Source: a virus. From it: a stretch of DNA of 30,379 bases. Under the pieces are notes generated by a model. The model made no database searches, was not told the origin of the DNA, and saw nothing but the letters and a program-made list of their open reading frames with translations. Below, in pieces: positions 1-8,706 of the stretch. The DNA lies in the IMG/VR virus record IMGVR_UViG_3300045957_000027, positions 1-30,379 of that record, one strand, 5' to 3'. The position numbers and the translations under genes were made by a program. Within the stretch, counting starts at the first letter, position 1. Every line of letters starts with the position of its first letter.

Positions 1-2
1 TC

Positions 3-203
3 GCTGAGCCTCGCAGGACACGGGCAGACGCTTGGGCTCAGCTCATGGCAGCTATCAAGGGTGACGTTCCGGTGCTACTCAAGGACAGCAACCCTCCCGC
101 AGGCGCACTCCTGGAGATCGTTGAGTCGTACTTCTGCGGCAACGAGCCGGAGGACTTCGCCCCATGCCGTGTTGCTTCTACATCACATCGACCCACCCAG
201 TGA
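3..203 (+). CDS. C-terminal end of an unknown protein (5' truncated)
   Basis: An open frame runs in from the left edge and stops with TGA at 201-203, giving the last 66 residues of a protein whose beginning lies outside the window. An ATG at 45 would give a 52-residue product, but the frame is open upstream of it, so a longer protein is likely. The tail contains an acidic stretch (CGNEPEDF) and ends with a basic/polar sequence. I recognise no domain. The stop lies 11 bases before the ATG of the methyltransferase, which supports both being real and in one transcript. Function is unknown. Confidence 0.5.
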   Translation, partial: AEPRRTRADAWAQLMAAIKGDVPVLLKDSNPPAGALLEIVESYFCGNEPEDFAPCRVASTSHRPTQ

Positions 204-214
204 TAGGGCTCGTC

Positions 215-889
215 ATGGCGATTAGGCCCCGGTTGCTCGACCTGTTCTGCGGGGCCGGCGGCGCAGCCATGGGCTATCACCGCGCTGGGTTTGATGTGAT
301 CGGGGTCGATCACATCCCCCAACCACACTACCCGTTCCCTATCGTTCAGGCTGACGCGCTGGCACCTCCGCTGGACCTCGCACAATTCGACGCCATCCAC
401 GCGTCACCTCCTTGCCAGGCGTATAGCCAGATCACTCGCACCGCTGGCCCGAAGGCCAAAGACCATCCTGATCTCGTCGAACCGACTCGCGCCCTTCTCG
501 AATCCTCTGGGCTGCCGTGGGTCATTGAGAACGTGGAGGGCGCTCCACTACATCGCCCCCGGACGTTATGCGGCTCGATGTTCGATCTCGACGTAAAGCG
601 GCATCGCCTTTTCGAGGCGAATTGGCCGCTCCAGGATCATCACTGGCCCTGTCGTCACAAGATCTGGGGCAAGCGTTACGCCCCCAATCGCTCCGACCGA
701 CGCAGGAACCCCAACGCTCGCGCCCGAGTGGTCTCAGTGGCTGGCGGGGGTGGCGGCGGCTATGGCCAACGTGTCGACGACTGGCGCCGAGCCATGGGCA
801 TCGACTGGATGGTTCGTCATGAGCTGGCTCAAGCCATCCCGCCCGCCTACACCGAGTTCATTGGCCGCCAACTGCTGAAGGAGGCCTGA
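215..889 (+). CDS. C5 cytosine-specific DNA methyltransferase
   Basis: This 224-residue protein would transfer a methyl group from S-adenosylmethionine to cytosine C5 in DNA. Seen directly: motif I DLFCGAGG (residues 9-16), the catalytic loop PPCQ with Cys67 (65-68), motif VI ENV (105-107), an RHRLFE segment (129-134) matching motif VIII, and a C-terminal motif X-like AIPPAYTEFIG. A glycine-rich stretch lies near residues 177-184. It is short for the family, so the target-recognition region is minimal. An ATG at 164 would add 17 residues, but it lies inside the preceding gene. The ATG at 215 follows that stop directly and begins just before motif I, so I prefer it. The next gene overlaps its stop by one base. 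Known phage use is protection from host restriction; the recognition site cannot be read from sequence. Confidence 0.9.
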   Translation: MAIRPRLLDLFCGAGGAAMGYHRAGFDVIGVDHIPQPHYPFPIVQADALAPPLDLAQFDAIHASPPCQAYSQITRTAGPKAKDHPDLVEPTRALLESSGLPWVIENVEGAPLHRPRTLCGSMFDLDVKRHRLFEANWPLQDHHWPCRHKIWGKRYAPNRSDRRRNPNARARVVSVAGGGGGGYGQRVDDWRRAMGIDWMVRHELAQAIPPAYTEFIGRQLLKEA

Positions 890-1224
890 TGACTCTGTCG
901 CCGACGCAGCTCACCCTTCGCCACCTCCGCGAGTCGTGGCCCAAGGTCGAGACGGTCGAACGTTGGAACCCGCACGCCAAGATCCGCCAGGACCTGTTCG
1001 GGTTCGTCGACGTCCTTGCTGTCGGCCCGGAAGGGACCCTGGCCGTGCAGACCACCTCGGCCACGAACGTGTCCAAGAGGGTGCGGAAGATCCGTGAGGA
1101 CCTGCCCGACGAGTTCGCTGCGGTCCAGGCCGCCGGCTGGCAGGTCGTGGTCCACGGGTGGGCGAAGCGCAAGGGCCGGTGGGTGCTGGCCCGTGAGATC
1201 GAGTTGACCGAGTCTTACCCGTGA
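889..1224 (+). CDS. PD-(D/E)XK nuclease-like small protein
   Basis: The gene encodes 111 residues. Its ATG shares a base with the TGA of the methyltransferase (TGATG) and sits behind a strong GAAGGAGG ribosome binding site. The core reads DLFGFVDVLAV (35-45), then a beta strand LAVQTT (51-56), then a basic segment SKRVRKI. This resembles the D...(D/E)xK core of restriction-endonuclease-fold proteins, where a strand ending in an aspartate is followed by a strand with ExK. Here the expected E-x-K is Q-T-T, so either the metal site is altered or the family uses other residues. Coupling to a DNA methyltransferase suggests a DNA-related role. The nuclease fold is an inference from pattern and is not proven; a catalytically dead homologue is equally possible. 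Confidence 0.5.
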   Translation: MTLSPTQLTLRHLRESWPKVETVERWNPHAKIRQDLFGFVDVLAVGPEGTLAVQTTSATNVSKRVRKIREDLPDEFAAVQAAGWQVVVHGWAKRKGRWVLAREIELTESYP

Positions 1225-1556
1225 CCCCGGATGAGATGCGGGCCCTTGCCGCCCGCATGGCCGCCCAACTGACCGAACAAGCCGACAACGTCAACCACAG
1301 CTTCGACGACCGGGTGAGGTGGGCGGAACGAGCCACCGCGGCCCGGTGGGCGCTGCGGGCCGAGGTCGGTGAGACCGGGTGGGACCCGGGCCACGCCACC
1401 ACCCTCACCGACTGGGAGACCGACCTGGTGGAGGCCATGACCCGCCCCACGATCGTCGGGTCCCGAGACCGGGTCGCCGAGGTCACCCGTCGAGCGTCGA
1501 CGGTCCGGTGGCTGCGGGCCCTGCTCGACACCCGGCGCACTCTACGCCAGCCTTGA
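1221..1556 (+). CDS. hypothetical protein
   Basis: This 111-residue protein starts with GTG at 1221, overlapping the previous stop by four bases (GTGA), so it is probably translated by coupling in the methyltransferase operon. It is predicted to be mostly helical and charged, rich in Ala, Arg, Glu and Thr, with no cysteine, signal peptide or membrane segment. The first helix (DEMRALAARMAAQLTEQ) is amphipathic. I do not recognise a family. Its position makes it the third member of the methyltransferase/nuclease-like set. 88 bases without a convincing feature separate it from the next gene. Confidence 0.6.
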   Translation: MTPDEMRALAARMAAQLTEQADNVNHSFDDRVRWAERATAARWALRAEVGETGWDPGHATTLTDWETDLVEAMTRPTIVGSRDRVAEVTRRASTVRWLRALLDTRRTLRQP

Positions 1557-1644
1557 CCGAGAGTTCAGGTTCACTGCCGACGCCGCGGCTCGGAGCCATA
1601 ACGCTCGGGCCAGCATCCGAAGGAGACGCCGAAAGGACCCCAAA

Positions 1645-2043
1645 ATGATGAACAACCCCATAACCGCCACCCTGATCATGATCGGAAGCGCCGCCGCTAT
1701 CGTCGCAACATTCTTCGTAGCGAACTGGTTCGACAACCGTCGCAGCCGGACAGCACCTACCGAAACAGCCCGCGACCGTTACCCAGTGCCAGCCGATCGG
1801 ACCACCCGCCATCTCGCCCAACTAGAAAAAGCCAACGGAGTCCTACACGCCCACATAGTAGAACTAATCGCCGAGCTCGACGCCAAACAAGCCGTGATAG
1901 ACGCCCAAGCGGCAGAACTCGAAATCGGTCGATGGTCCCGAACCATCGACGTAACCGAAACCGATCTGTTGCCGGTCACGCGTCGCACTAGCGGAAGTAT
2001 CGGATGGGACGATTGGCTATCAGACTGGCTGCAACCAGCGTAA
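1645..2043 (+). CDS. single-pass membrane protein with coiled coil
   Basis: The protein has 132 residues. An N-terminal membrane helix (about residues 6-27, ITATLIMIGSAAAIVATFFV) is followed by a basic, Pro-containing linker. Next comes a long predicted coiled coil (about 50-92, with HLAQLEKANGVLHAHIVELI and more heptads) and a polar tail rich in Trp and Asp. Two adjacent ATGs (1645, 1648) follow a GAAAGGA site. Topology resembles lysis-associated or superinfection-exclusion membrane proteins of phages, but no specific family is recognised. The codons look richer in A (gaaaccgaaacc, ctagaaaaagcc) than in the neighbouring genes, a possible sign of separate acquisition. It converges with the minor tail gene; only three bases separate the stops. 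Confidence 0.6.
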   Translation: MMNNPITATLIMIGSAAAIVATFFVANWFDNRRSRTAPTETARDRYPVPADRTTRHLAQLEKANGVLHAHIVELIAELDAKQAVIDAQAAELEIGRWSRTIDVTETDLLPVTRRTSGSIGWDDWLSDWLQPA

Positions 2044-2046
2044 CTA

Positions 2047-5000
2047 TTATGTGATGCCAAGGAAATATTTGGCGTGCCCCGCCATCTCTTCCACCGTCAC
2101 CGACTGAGACGCAGCCATGTACGGCCACTTCAACCGCCGCACATTCGAACCGCCCGCCCCAACCAAATCCCAGTTCTCTGAAATCCCCGCCGGCGTGTAC
2201 TGATGGAACTGGTAATGCTGGGGAAGAATCAAATAGAAATTGTCGTTCTCGTCGGTGTACGACGGGTCGGCCTCATCATACAACCAACCCCAATTTGACC
2301 CCATCTCAGTAACAGTCTCGAGTTCACCAGTCGAATGGTTCAACGTGTACCACTTGACGTACCCCGTCCCCCCCGGGTCGTTGACAAACTCGACGATACT
2401 TGTCACCCACTCGCCAATCCCCGGCAAAGTCACCGACGAAGGAGCACCCCAATTAGTAGGAATATTTGAGGTGTCGTCGGGATCGATCGCCGTCGGCGTG
2501 TACTTCCCACCCAACGACAAGGTCCCCGACCGAATCGATTGAAGAATCGGGCCAGACCGGTAGATGCCGGGATCGTGGAGCTCCCACGGGCCCGTCGTGT
2601 AGTCGTTGGCGAACATCCACGGCTCAACCGAGAACGTGCAACCAACCACCGTCGGATCCGCCGACGGGCCAACCGGTATGCCAATAGAAATATGCGACAT
2701 CGCCGACCGGTTCCCATCGAAATACAGTTTGTCGGTAGTCGCGTTCGTTGAAGTGTTGTCTTGCCCGGACTGGTACACGTACGAACCGTCGGCGACATAC
2801 TGCATCGCCGTATGTACGACAGTGACACCATTGTGGGTGTCCTGCTGTAACCGCTCGTCGGTGCCGTCCTCCATCGTGAACGCACCGTCGATAGTGGTGT
2901 TGTCAACCTCCCACACCAAAGAGTTCCAGTTGTCGTCCAGGCCAGGGTTGAACCGGCCACCGCCGACCACCCATTGACCTTCCGTGCGGTTCTTTCCCCA
3001 CGTCGACGCGTCGGTCGCGTCCAGGTCAACCAAAAGGTTGGCGGTGTTGATGCGGGCCGCTGTGGGGTTTGTCCCACCGCCACCAGAGCCACCGGAACCA
3101 CGGAAAGCCATCGTGTAACCGATTTTCGCTCCGGCCGTGCCAGACCACGTGGCCACACCAGGATCCTCAGACCCGTCCGCCGACTCGGCCGCCGAATGCA
3201 CAGCAATCCGATTCGGGGTAGACGCCGTGTCGTTGTATTCCTCGGTCCACGTCAAAGACGAATCCGGTCCGCCGGTCAGCTGGTCCGTTGCCTGCTGCAA
3301 CATGATCGCCAAAACCCGGTCGCCGAGCAACGTCGACGCCACAGTCGGATACGTGTAAGGCCCGGCCCCGCCAGTCACGTCGAACGACCCCGACACCAAC
3401 ACGTCGGTAGCGAGACCATCCAACGCGATGACAACGCCCTGCTGGCGTTGATCGGACGAGGTGCCACCAAACGTGAACGTAGACTCTCCACCGTTGACCC
3501 CTGTCCAAATACGGGACTGCGGCCAGAATTCCCCGGTGGTGTTCGTCAACGTATCTTCAACGGTGACACCCGAAACGGTAGGCGCCACCCAAGTGATTGT
3601 CCCCGCGTTCCCGAACCCTTGGCAGCTCGAAACAAACACCAGGGTGTTCCCAACACCGGTCGGGTCCGGGTTGTTGACTGTCGCCGTTCCCGACCCGTTG
3701 TAAGTGCCGAGCACGTCAACCACCGACAAGTACGTGACGGGTTCACTGCCGCCGGTGCCCCCGTCGGTGTTGTCGTCCGCTCCCGACCCGACCTCGAGCA
3801 CCGGCGACAAATCGTATTCGACCTTCCATACCCGGTCGCCGTTGCCGAACTCACCGCGAATCGCTTCGATAAAGAAATCGCCGGACACGCCCTCATCGGA
3901 ATCAACAAACGCGACCCGGTCAGACAGGCGACGGGTTCGGGCCTGGACGCGGTGATGATACGACTTGGTGGCGGTAAACCCGAACGTTACTATCGGCCGA
4001 TCCTGGTCGAACCTGGTCAACAGATAATCGTTGTAAGTGGCCGCCGCGGCCGCGGTCGGAAGGATCGACGCTGGGTCGGGGTGGTCGACAATCGACCCGT
4101 GGTCGAATTGGGACGCCACGTTGTTCGACTCGACCTCGGGGCCACCAGCCAGAGGAGGCGGGTCGCCAGCGTAAGGTCGGACTGCCATAGTGAACGTCTC
4201 GAGGTAGTCGAACGCGTTGAACAACCCCGTAAACGGCGACGGGTCGCCGACACCGCTCGAGTTGTTTTGCAAAGCCCGCTCGAGGGCCACGTCGTAGGAT
4301 GACCCGCCGGTGGCGTTCAGGAAAAAGTTTGCGTTGGAGTTCCAGCCGTTAGGGTTGCGGGACTCCGAGGAAGCGTCCACAAGCCCACCGGTTGTTGAAA
4401 CCATCCCGACTCGGTACGTGAGATACAACGTCGGTGACGGCGCCCACGGTGTCAGGAGTGTCGGCGGATTGTTCGTCCCGGCTTGCGCGCTTGACGTGGT
4501 GTGCGGCGCCCCGTACCCGGTGGGTGACGCGATAGCGACCCCGGCAGTCACCTCGCCGTACCAGTTGGTGACAAGGTCGACGAACGCTAGCCACGCCCCA
4601 CCGGATGATGTGTCATCGTAAAACTTGACGACTGAGCCGAGGTCACCGGCTTCTAGTCGTTTGGCGTAGACGCGGGTAACGCCGAGCTCGTCGAACGTGG
4701 GCCGCAGATTCGTCCACCCAACGGGGTTGAGCCATGGTGTCCCGTCGGTTTGGACGGTCGACGCGATGGTGACAAGGACAAGGTCGCCGGCGGTGGCACC
4801 ATCGGCGGAATTCGGGATGATGACGGTGATGTCATTCGCGGTCGATGCGGGTGCGTCGCCCCCGTTCCCGAACGTTTGGACGATTCGGGGGAGGGTGGGA
4901 GAAACTTCGGAGGTGACCCGGTTGACGATGTCCCGCATCGACGTTCGGACTGTCACCGATTCTGGGGCGATTTCGGTGGCGTTAACCGGCGAATCGGTGA

Positions 5001-6318
5001 ACGTGGCGACCGGAGTGGCCCGATCTCGAGCCGAGCGGGCATCGAACGCGATCCCACCTTCGGGCGGTTCGTAGACAAACCCTACTTCGGCGTCCTCGAA
5101 CTTGCGGACCGCGTTGATGGCCTTCTGTTTCAACGCCCCCACACCACCGGTCGAAAGGTCCCCTGCGTCAAGAGGCAAAGGGGGGTGGAGCATCCCAACC
5201 GACGCCAAGGTTTCCCCGATCGACTGGCCGGTTGTTTTCCCTACAGTCAAATTCTCGGATGCGCCCAACGACGTCGGGGTAGAAACGGTCCGGTCGAGTC
5301 GAGCCATGTCGCCTTCGGCGATCACCACAGCCGTCTTTTCGCCCCGTTGGTTTCGGTTGGGGGTGCACGAAGTCACCGTCCCCGACCACAACACCCCATC
5401 TTGTGGGGATCGGACAGTGTCCCATACGGCGAACTCGTCCCAAGTGGGTGCGCGTTGGGCCGCCCAGAACCCATACAAACCGACTTTGGAACCTGTGGTC
5501 CCCACCAGCGACAGCTCCCGAAACGGGACCCCGGCAATGTAAACGGTTCCGGTAGACCCGACTACTTCGATCCCCAACGTAATGGAACCGGCGAAGTCTC
5601 GGGCCCTGAAATTGGGTGTCGATTCGACCCCCGCCACTCGATTGAAGTACCGAAACCCCCACGTGTACAACGGAAACACGACTTCGTAGTTGCTGGTGTC
5701 GGAGTAACGGAAAACGAGGCCGACCGTGTTGGGGTAGTCCGCGTACGGGATGGTTACTTGCGCGTAGTAGTCGTTTACGCCGACGTCGACCACCGCGATC
5801 GATGGGGTTGCCGGGGTGCCGGTGGTGACTGCCCGCCCTCCTGAACGAATCATGGAACCCGACACGGTCGACCAGGTTTCGCCGTCCTCAGTGGTTGAGG
5901 TGTTCATGTCGCCCGACCCGGCGAACCGGTCGCGGGCCAACTGGTCCGGGTCGGAAGGCGACGACTCGGAAGTTCGAAGCCGGATACGGCGCCCGTTTTT
6001 CAGTGAGTAGTTCCCGGTGTTCACCGGAGATGACGTGTTGTAATAAGAAAACCTGTTGTCGGTGTTGTCGAGCGTCAACCGCATACTTCCGGGGGTTGAC
6101 CGCCCCAGCAGCTGGCTCGGGTAGTCGCGGCCTACCCGGTAGTCGCCGCCAATCACATAACTAGAAATGTTCTCGACGGCCTGGTCGAGGTCGCCGTCGT
6201 TGTCGAAATCCCATTCGACGATCAGATCGGAACCGACCTGCCCGGTCTGGTTGGTGAGCGCAGCGGGGTTGTACGCGTACCCGTCGCCGGTTGCGGTTTC
6301 GGCGGCTACATCAACCAT
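2047..6318 (-). CDS. minor tail protein / putative receptor-binding tail-tip protein
   Basis: This 1423-residue protein is the last gene of the tail run; its ATG directly abuts the TAG of the tape measure gene. Residues 35-45 contain a calcium-loop-like DFDNDGDLD, followed by a region (about 48-130) typical of siphovirus minor tail proteins near the baseplate. Two Ser/Gly/Thr-rich beta-sandwich-like modules with a similar GDLVLV...W layout lie at about 480-730 and 860-1080, joined by Gly-rich linkers (GSGGSGGGG). The C-terminal part (about 1085-1423) reads like a concanavalin-A/polysaccharide-lyase-type jelly roll, rich in Trp, Tyr and Asp, suggesting glycan binding or cleavage. The tail-tip role follows from position and the N-terminal motif. 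The enzymatic or lectin role is an inference and I cannot name catalytic residues. Confidence 0.75.
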   Translation of the reverse strand: MVDVAAETATGDGYAYNPAALTNQTGQVGSDLIVEWDFDNDGDLDQAVENISSYVIGGDYRVGRDYPSQLLGRSTPGSMRLTLDNTDNRFSYYNTSSPVNTGNYSLKNGRRIRLRTSESSPSDPDQLARDRFAGSGDMNTSTTEDGETWSTVSGSMIRSGGRAVTTGTPATPSIAVVDVGVNDYYAQVTIPYADYPNTVGLVFRYSDTSNYEVVFPLYTWGFRYFNRVAGVESTPNFRARDFAGSITLGIEVVGSTGTVYIAGVPFRELSLVGTTGSKVGLYGFWAAQRAPTWDEFAVWDTVRSPQDGVLWSGTVTSCTPNRNQRGEKTAVVIAEGDMARLDRTVSTPTSLGASENLTVGKTTGQSIGETLASVGMLHPPLPLDAGDLSTGGVGALKQKAINAVRKFEDAEVGFVYEPPEGGIAFDARSARDRATPVATFTDSPVNATEIAPESVTVRTSMRDIVNRVTSEVSPTLPRIVQTFGNGGDAPASTANDITVIIPNSADGATAGDLVLVTIASTVQTDGTPWLNPVGWTNLRPTFDELGVTRVYAKRLEAGDLGSVVKFYDDTSSGGAWLAFVDLVTNWYGEVTAGVAIASPTGYGAPHTTSSAQAGTNNPPTLLTPWAPSPTLYLTYRVGMVSTTGGLVDASSESRNPNGWNSNANFFLNATGGSSYDVALERALQNNSSGVGDPSPFTGLFNAFDYLETFTMAVRPYAGDPPPLAGGPEVESNNVASQFDHGSIVDHPDPASILPTAAAAATYNDYLLTRFDQDRPIVTFGFTATKSYHHRVQARTRRLSDRVAFVDSDEGVSGDFFIEAIRGEFGNGDRVWKVEYDLSPVLEVGSGADDNTDGGTGGSEPVTYLSVVDVLGTYNGSGTATVNNPDPTGVGNTLVFVSSCQGFGNAGTITWVAPTVSGVTVEDTLTNTTGEFWPQSRIWTGVNGGESTFTFGGTSSDQRQQGVVIALDGLATDVLVSGSFDVTGGAGPYTYPTVASTLLGDRVLAIMLQQATDQLTGGPDSSLTWTEEYNDTASTPNRIAVHSAAESADGSEDPGVATWSGTAGAKIGYTMAFRGSGGSGGGGTNPTAARINTANLLVDLDATDASTWGKNRTEGQWVVGGGRFNPGLDDNWNSLVWEVDNTTIDGAFTMEDGTDERLQQDTHNGVTVVHTAMQYVADGSYVYQSGQDNTSTNATTDKLYFDGNRSAMSHISIGIPVGPSADPTVVGCTFSVEPWMFANDYTTGPWELHDPGIYRSGPILQSIRSGTLSLGGKYTPTAIDPDDTSNIPTNWGAPSSVTLPGIGEWVTSIVEFVNDPGGTGYVKWYTLNHSTGELETVTEMGSNWGWLYDEADPSYTDENDNFYLILPQHYQFHQYTPAGISENWDLVGAGGSNVRRLKWPYMAASQSVTVEEMAGHAKYFLGIT

Positions 6319-8706
6319 CTACAACGACGCCTGTAGTAGCTGGTCCCGGATTGTCCCCACTAGTTCCCTTTCGGACATGACCGACCCCATAACGTTGACA
6401 GTCAAATTCAAACCGCCGCTGCTGCTAGTGATCCGATCAAGTATCGAGTTCGTGTCAGGGTTCGAACGGACATTCGACCCGGCCGGCAGTTCAACCACTT
6501 CGGGGCCGTTCTCGCCGACTAGAACAGATTCGCCGCCACGTATCCCGCCTTCGGCCGCGGATGAGCCGCCCACGATCCCACCAGCCGCGTACCGTCGAAT
6601 ATTTCGGATGATCGTGTCGCGGTAAGTGCGGTTGTACGTCGTGTTGTAATGATTGGCGTACGTTGAAACCGTTGTGCCGTCGAGCCCATCCAGCCGAGCG
6701 TTGAGATCACGGATCCGACTCGACGCTTCTTCGGTTTTGGCTCTCACCTCCACTTCCGACAAAGTCGGAATACCCAAAATGGAATCAACAAACGCATCGA
6801 TTTCCGTTTCGGACCAGCCGGCCGCGGCACCCGCAGCCCGGATCGAGTTCTCCAACGACGTCATCGCCGCTTGATACTGGCCCGAAGTGGTCTCACCCCT
6901 GAGGAACTCGTCGGTTACTCGAGCGACATCTCCACGCAATTTTTCGGCTGCGAGGGACCCGGACCGCCCAGCCTCAGACGTCAAATCCCAACCGGTCGAC
7001 AGATCGTAAGCCGCGAGGGTGGCCGCCCCAAACGAGCCCGCGATTTCGTCTGCGGCTTCGTAGATGCCGCGTAGCGCCGCCTCGCCGGACGAATCGGCCC
7101 AGTCGGACAACGACCGCAACGCGCTTTCTGCCCTGTCGGCCTCGGCCTGCAAATCGGCCATTCGTTCAGCGACAACATTGATCTCCGGGGCGAGATCTTC
7201 GTAACCATCGCCCGCACCGGACAACGCCCGCTGATGATCCTCCCATGACCCGGCGCCTTCTCCGACAGCCAACGCCAAATCACGCGCCGCTGTCGTGGTC
7301 TCGGGAAGATATTTGTTAGCTAACTCCTGTTCGATTTCGGCCCATCTCTCCGCATCCCCAACCGCAAGGTTCCACACCTTCCGACGGTTAGACGCCGCAG
7401 AGTTGGACTCCTCGATAGCGGCCGCAGCTCGGCTAGCCGCTCCGGCGACGTTCTCCAACGCCTCACCCTGGTTGAGGATTTCTAGCGCATACTCCGGGTC
7501 GGCCGCCGATTCGATAGCGGCCCCGAAAATCTCCAACGCCAACGCGTTCCGTTGGGCCGGGTCTTCTATTTCTAGAAGCGCACCAGTTATCTCCTTCAAC
7601 GCCTGTCCACCTTGACCGTTGGCCAACATGGACTGCATCCGCTCGAAATCCAATCCAAGCCGCTGGATCACGGACCGCAAGGTGTCGGTTTCCGACAGGC
7701 GAATATTGAACTCCTCGAACAACTCAGCAGCCCGGTCCACGTTCGGCAGCAAACCCTCTTGAACGAGTTTGCCCATCGTCCCAAACGCCTCAGCCCCGGA
7801 GATACCGAGCTTGCCAAACACAGGCGAGAATTCTTCGGCGACATCCAACAGCTCTTGAAAGTTGACGTTGAACTGTTGAGCGGTCGCCGTCATCAAATCG
7901 AAAGCCTGGGAAGTGTCACGGGCCATGTCGTTGGCGACAAGCCGGCGAGCCAAGTTGATCGACGACGGCAAATCGACCCCGAACACGTCAGCCAACACAG
8001 TCGCTTGACGGGTCGCCTCGGTCAAATCAAGCGACGCGTCTACCCCGGACAACTCGTTTCGGAGAGTCGCAGCGGTGTTCCGCAGTTCCGACAGTGATTC
8101 CCCAAACCCGGCCGTGTAGGCGTCCCCCGACGCCCTACCGACAGCCAGCATTTCCCCAGGGTCAAGGTCGAACCTGACAGCGTTCTGTATGCGATCCCTT
8201 CGCCGGTTGAGCGCATTAGAAAACCCCTCGCTAAACGCACCCCCAAGCGACTCGGCACCGATACCCGCAGCAATCCCGAGTGCACCCCCCACACTCATAA
8301 TCGAAGTGAACTGGGAAGTCATGGCCCCGGACATGCCGGACAGGTCGATGTTCGCGAACTTCGATTCGATCCCGTCGATCGACTGGTTCACCTGACTGTC
8401 ATCAACTTCGACATTCACGTCGACGTCGATACTTTCGTTGTCGAGCTTGTCGATCTCGCGGCGCGCCGACCCCAACTCGGCGTCATCCACATCAACGTCG
8501 ACGTCGATGCTTTCGTTGTCGAGCTTGTCGATGGCCCGCTTGACGGCGTCAAGTTCGGCGTCGTCTACGTTGACTTTCGAATCGATTTTCGAAGCCCGTT
8601 CGACCTTGTCGAACTCTGATTTCAACGCCTGAACGTCACGCTTCGCCGAAGCGAACCCGGCCCCCGACTGGTTCTTCGAAGTGACCCTGATCTCCAGGTC
8701 AGCCAC
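6319..8706 (-). CDS. tape measure protein
   Basis: The 795-residue tape measure protein sets tail length and is ejected during infection. It starts with GTG and overlaps the frameshifted chaperone stop by eight bases, the usual position for this family. The N-terminal half is helical and very acidic, with an imperfect internal repeat (AIDKLDNESIDVDV then REIDKLDNESIDVDV, about residues 57-100). A hydrophobic Gly/Ala segment follows (about 138-160, GGALGIAAGIGAESLGGAF), then long coiled-coil-like regions rich in Ala, Glu and Arg. Near the C terminus (about 705-745) it has the signature GGIVGG...VGENGPEVVELPAGSNV, common in TP901-type tape measures. It is fairly short, so the tail should be of modest length. 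No lysozyme or peptidase motif is evident. Confidence 0.92.
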   Translation of the reverse strand: MADLEIRVTSKNQSGAGFASAKRDVQALKSEFDKVERASKIDSKVNVDDAELDAVKRAIDKLDNESIDVDVDVDDAELGSARREIDKLDNESIDVDVNVEVDDSQVNQSIDGIESKFANIDLSGMSGAMTSQFTSIMSVGGALGIAAGIGAESLGGAFSEGFSNALNRRRDRIQNAVRFDLDPGEMLAVGRASGDAYTAGFGESLSELRNTAATLRNELSGVDASLDLTEATRQATVLADVFGVDLPSSINLARRLVANDMARDTSQAFDLMTATAQQFNVNFQELLDVAEEFSPVFGKLGISGAEAFGTMGKLVQEGLLPNVDRAAELFEEFNIRLSETDTLRSVIQRLGLDFERMQSMLANGQGGQALKEITGALLEIEDPAQRNALALEIFGAAIESAADPEYALEILNQGEALENVAGAASRAAAAIEESNSAASNRRKVWNLAVGDAERWAEIEQELANKYLPETTTAARDLALAVGEGAGSWEDHQRALSGAGDGYEDLAPEINVVAERMADLQAEADRAESALRSLSDWADSSGEAALRGIYEAADEIAGSFGAATLAAYDLSTGWDLTSEAGRSGSLAAEKLRGDVARVTDEFLRGETTSGQYQAAMTSLENSIRAAGAAAGWSETEIDAFVDSILGIPTLSEVEVRAKTEEASSRIRDLNARLDGLDGTTVSTYANHYNTTYNRTYRDTIIRNIRRYAAGGIVGGSSAAEGGIRGGESVLVGENGPEVVELPAGSNVRSNPDTNSILDRITSSSGGLNLTVNVMGSVMSERELVGTIRDQLLQASL

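Noticed and set aside
2974-4302. 442-residue open frame on the plus strand opposite the minor tail gene
   Set aside because: Arginine- and glycine-rich with no recognisable motif; it mirrors the high-GC codon pattern of the real gene on the other strand.
4750-5844. 364-residue plus-strand frame inside the minor tail gene
   Set aside because: Low-complexity Arg/Gly/Asp composition and entirely antisense to a clear structural gene.
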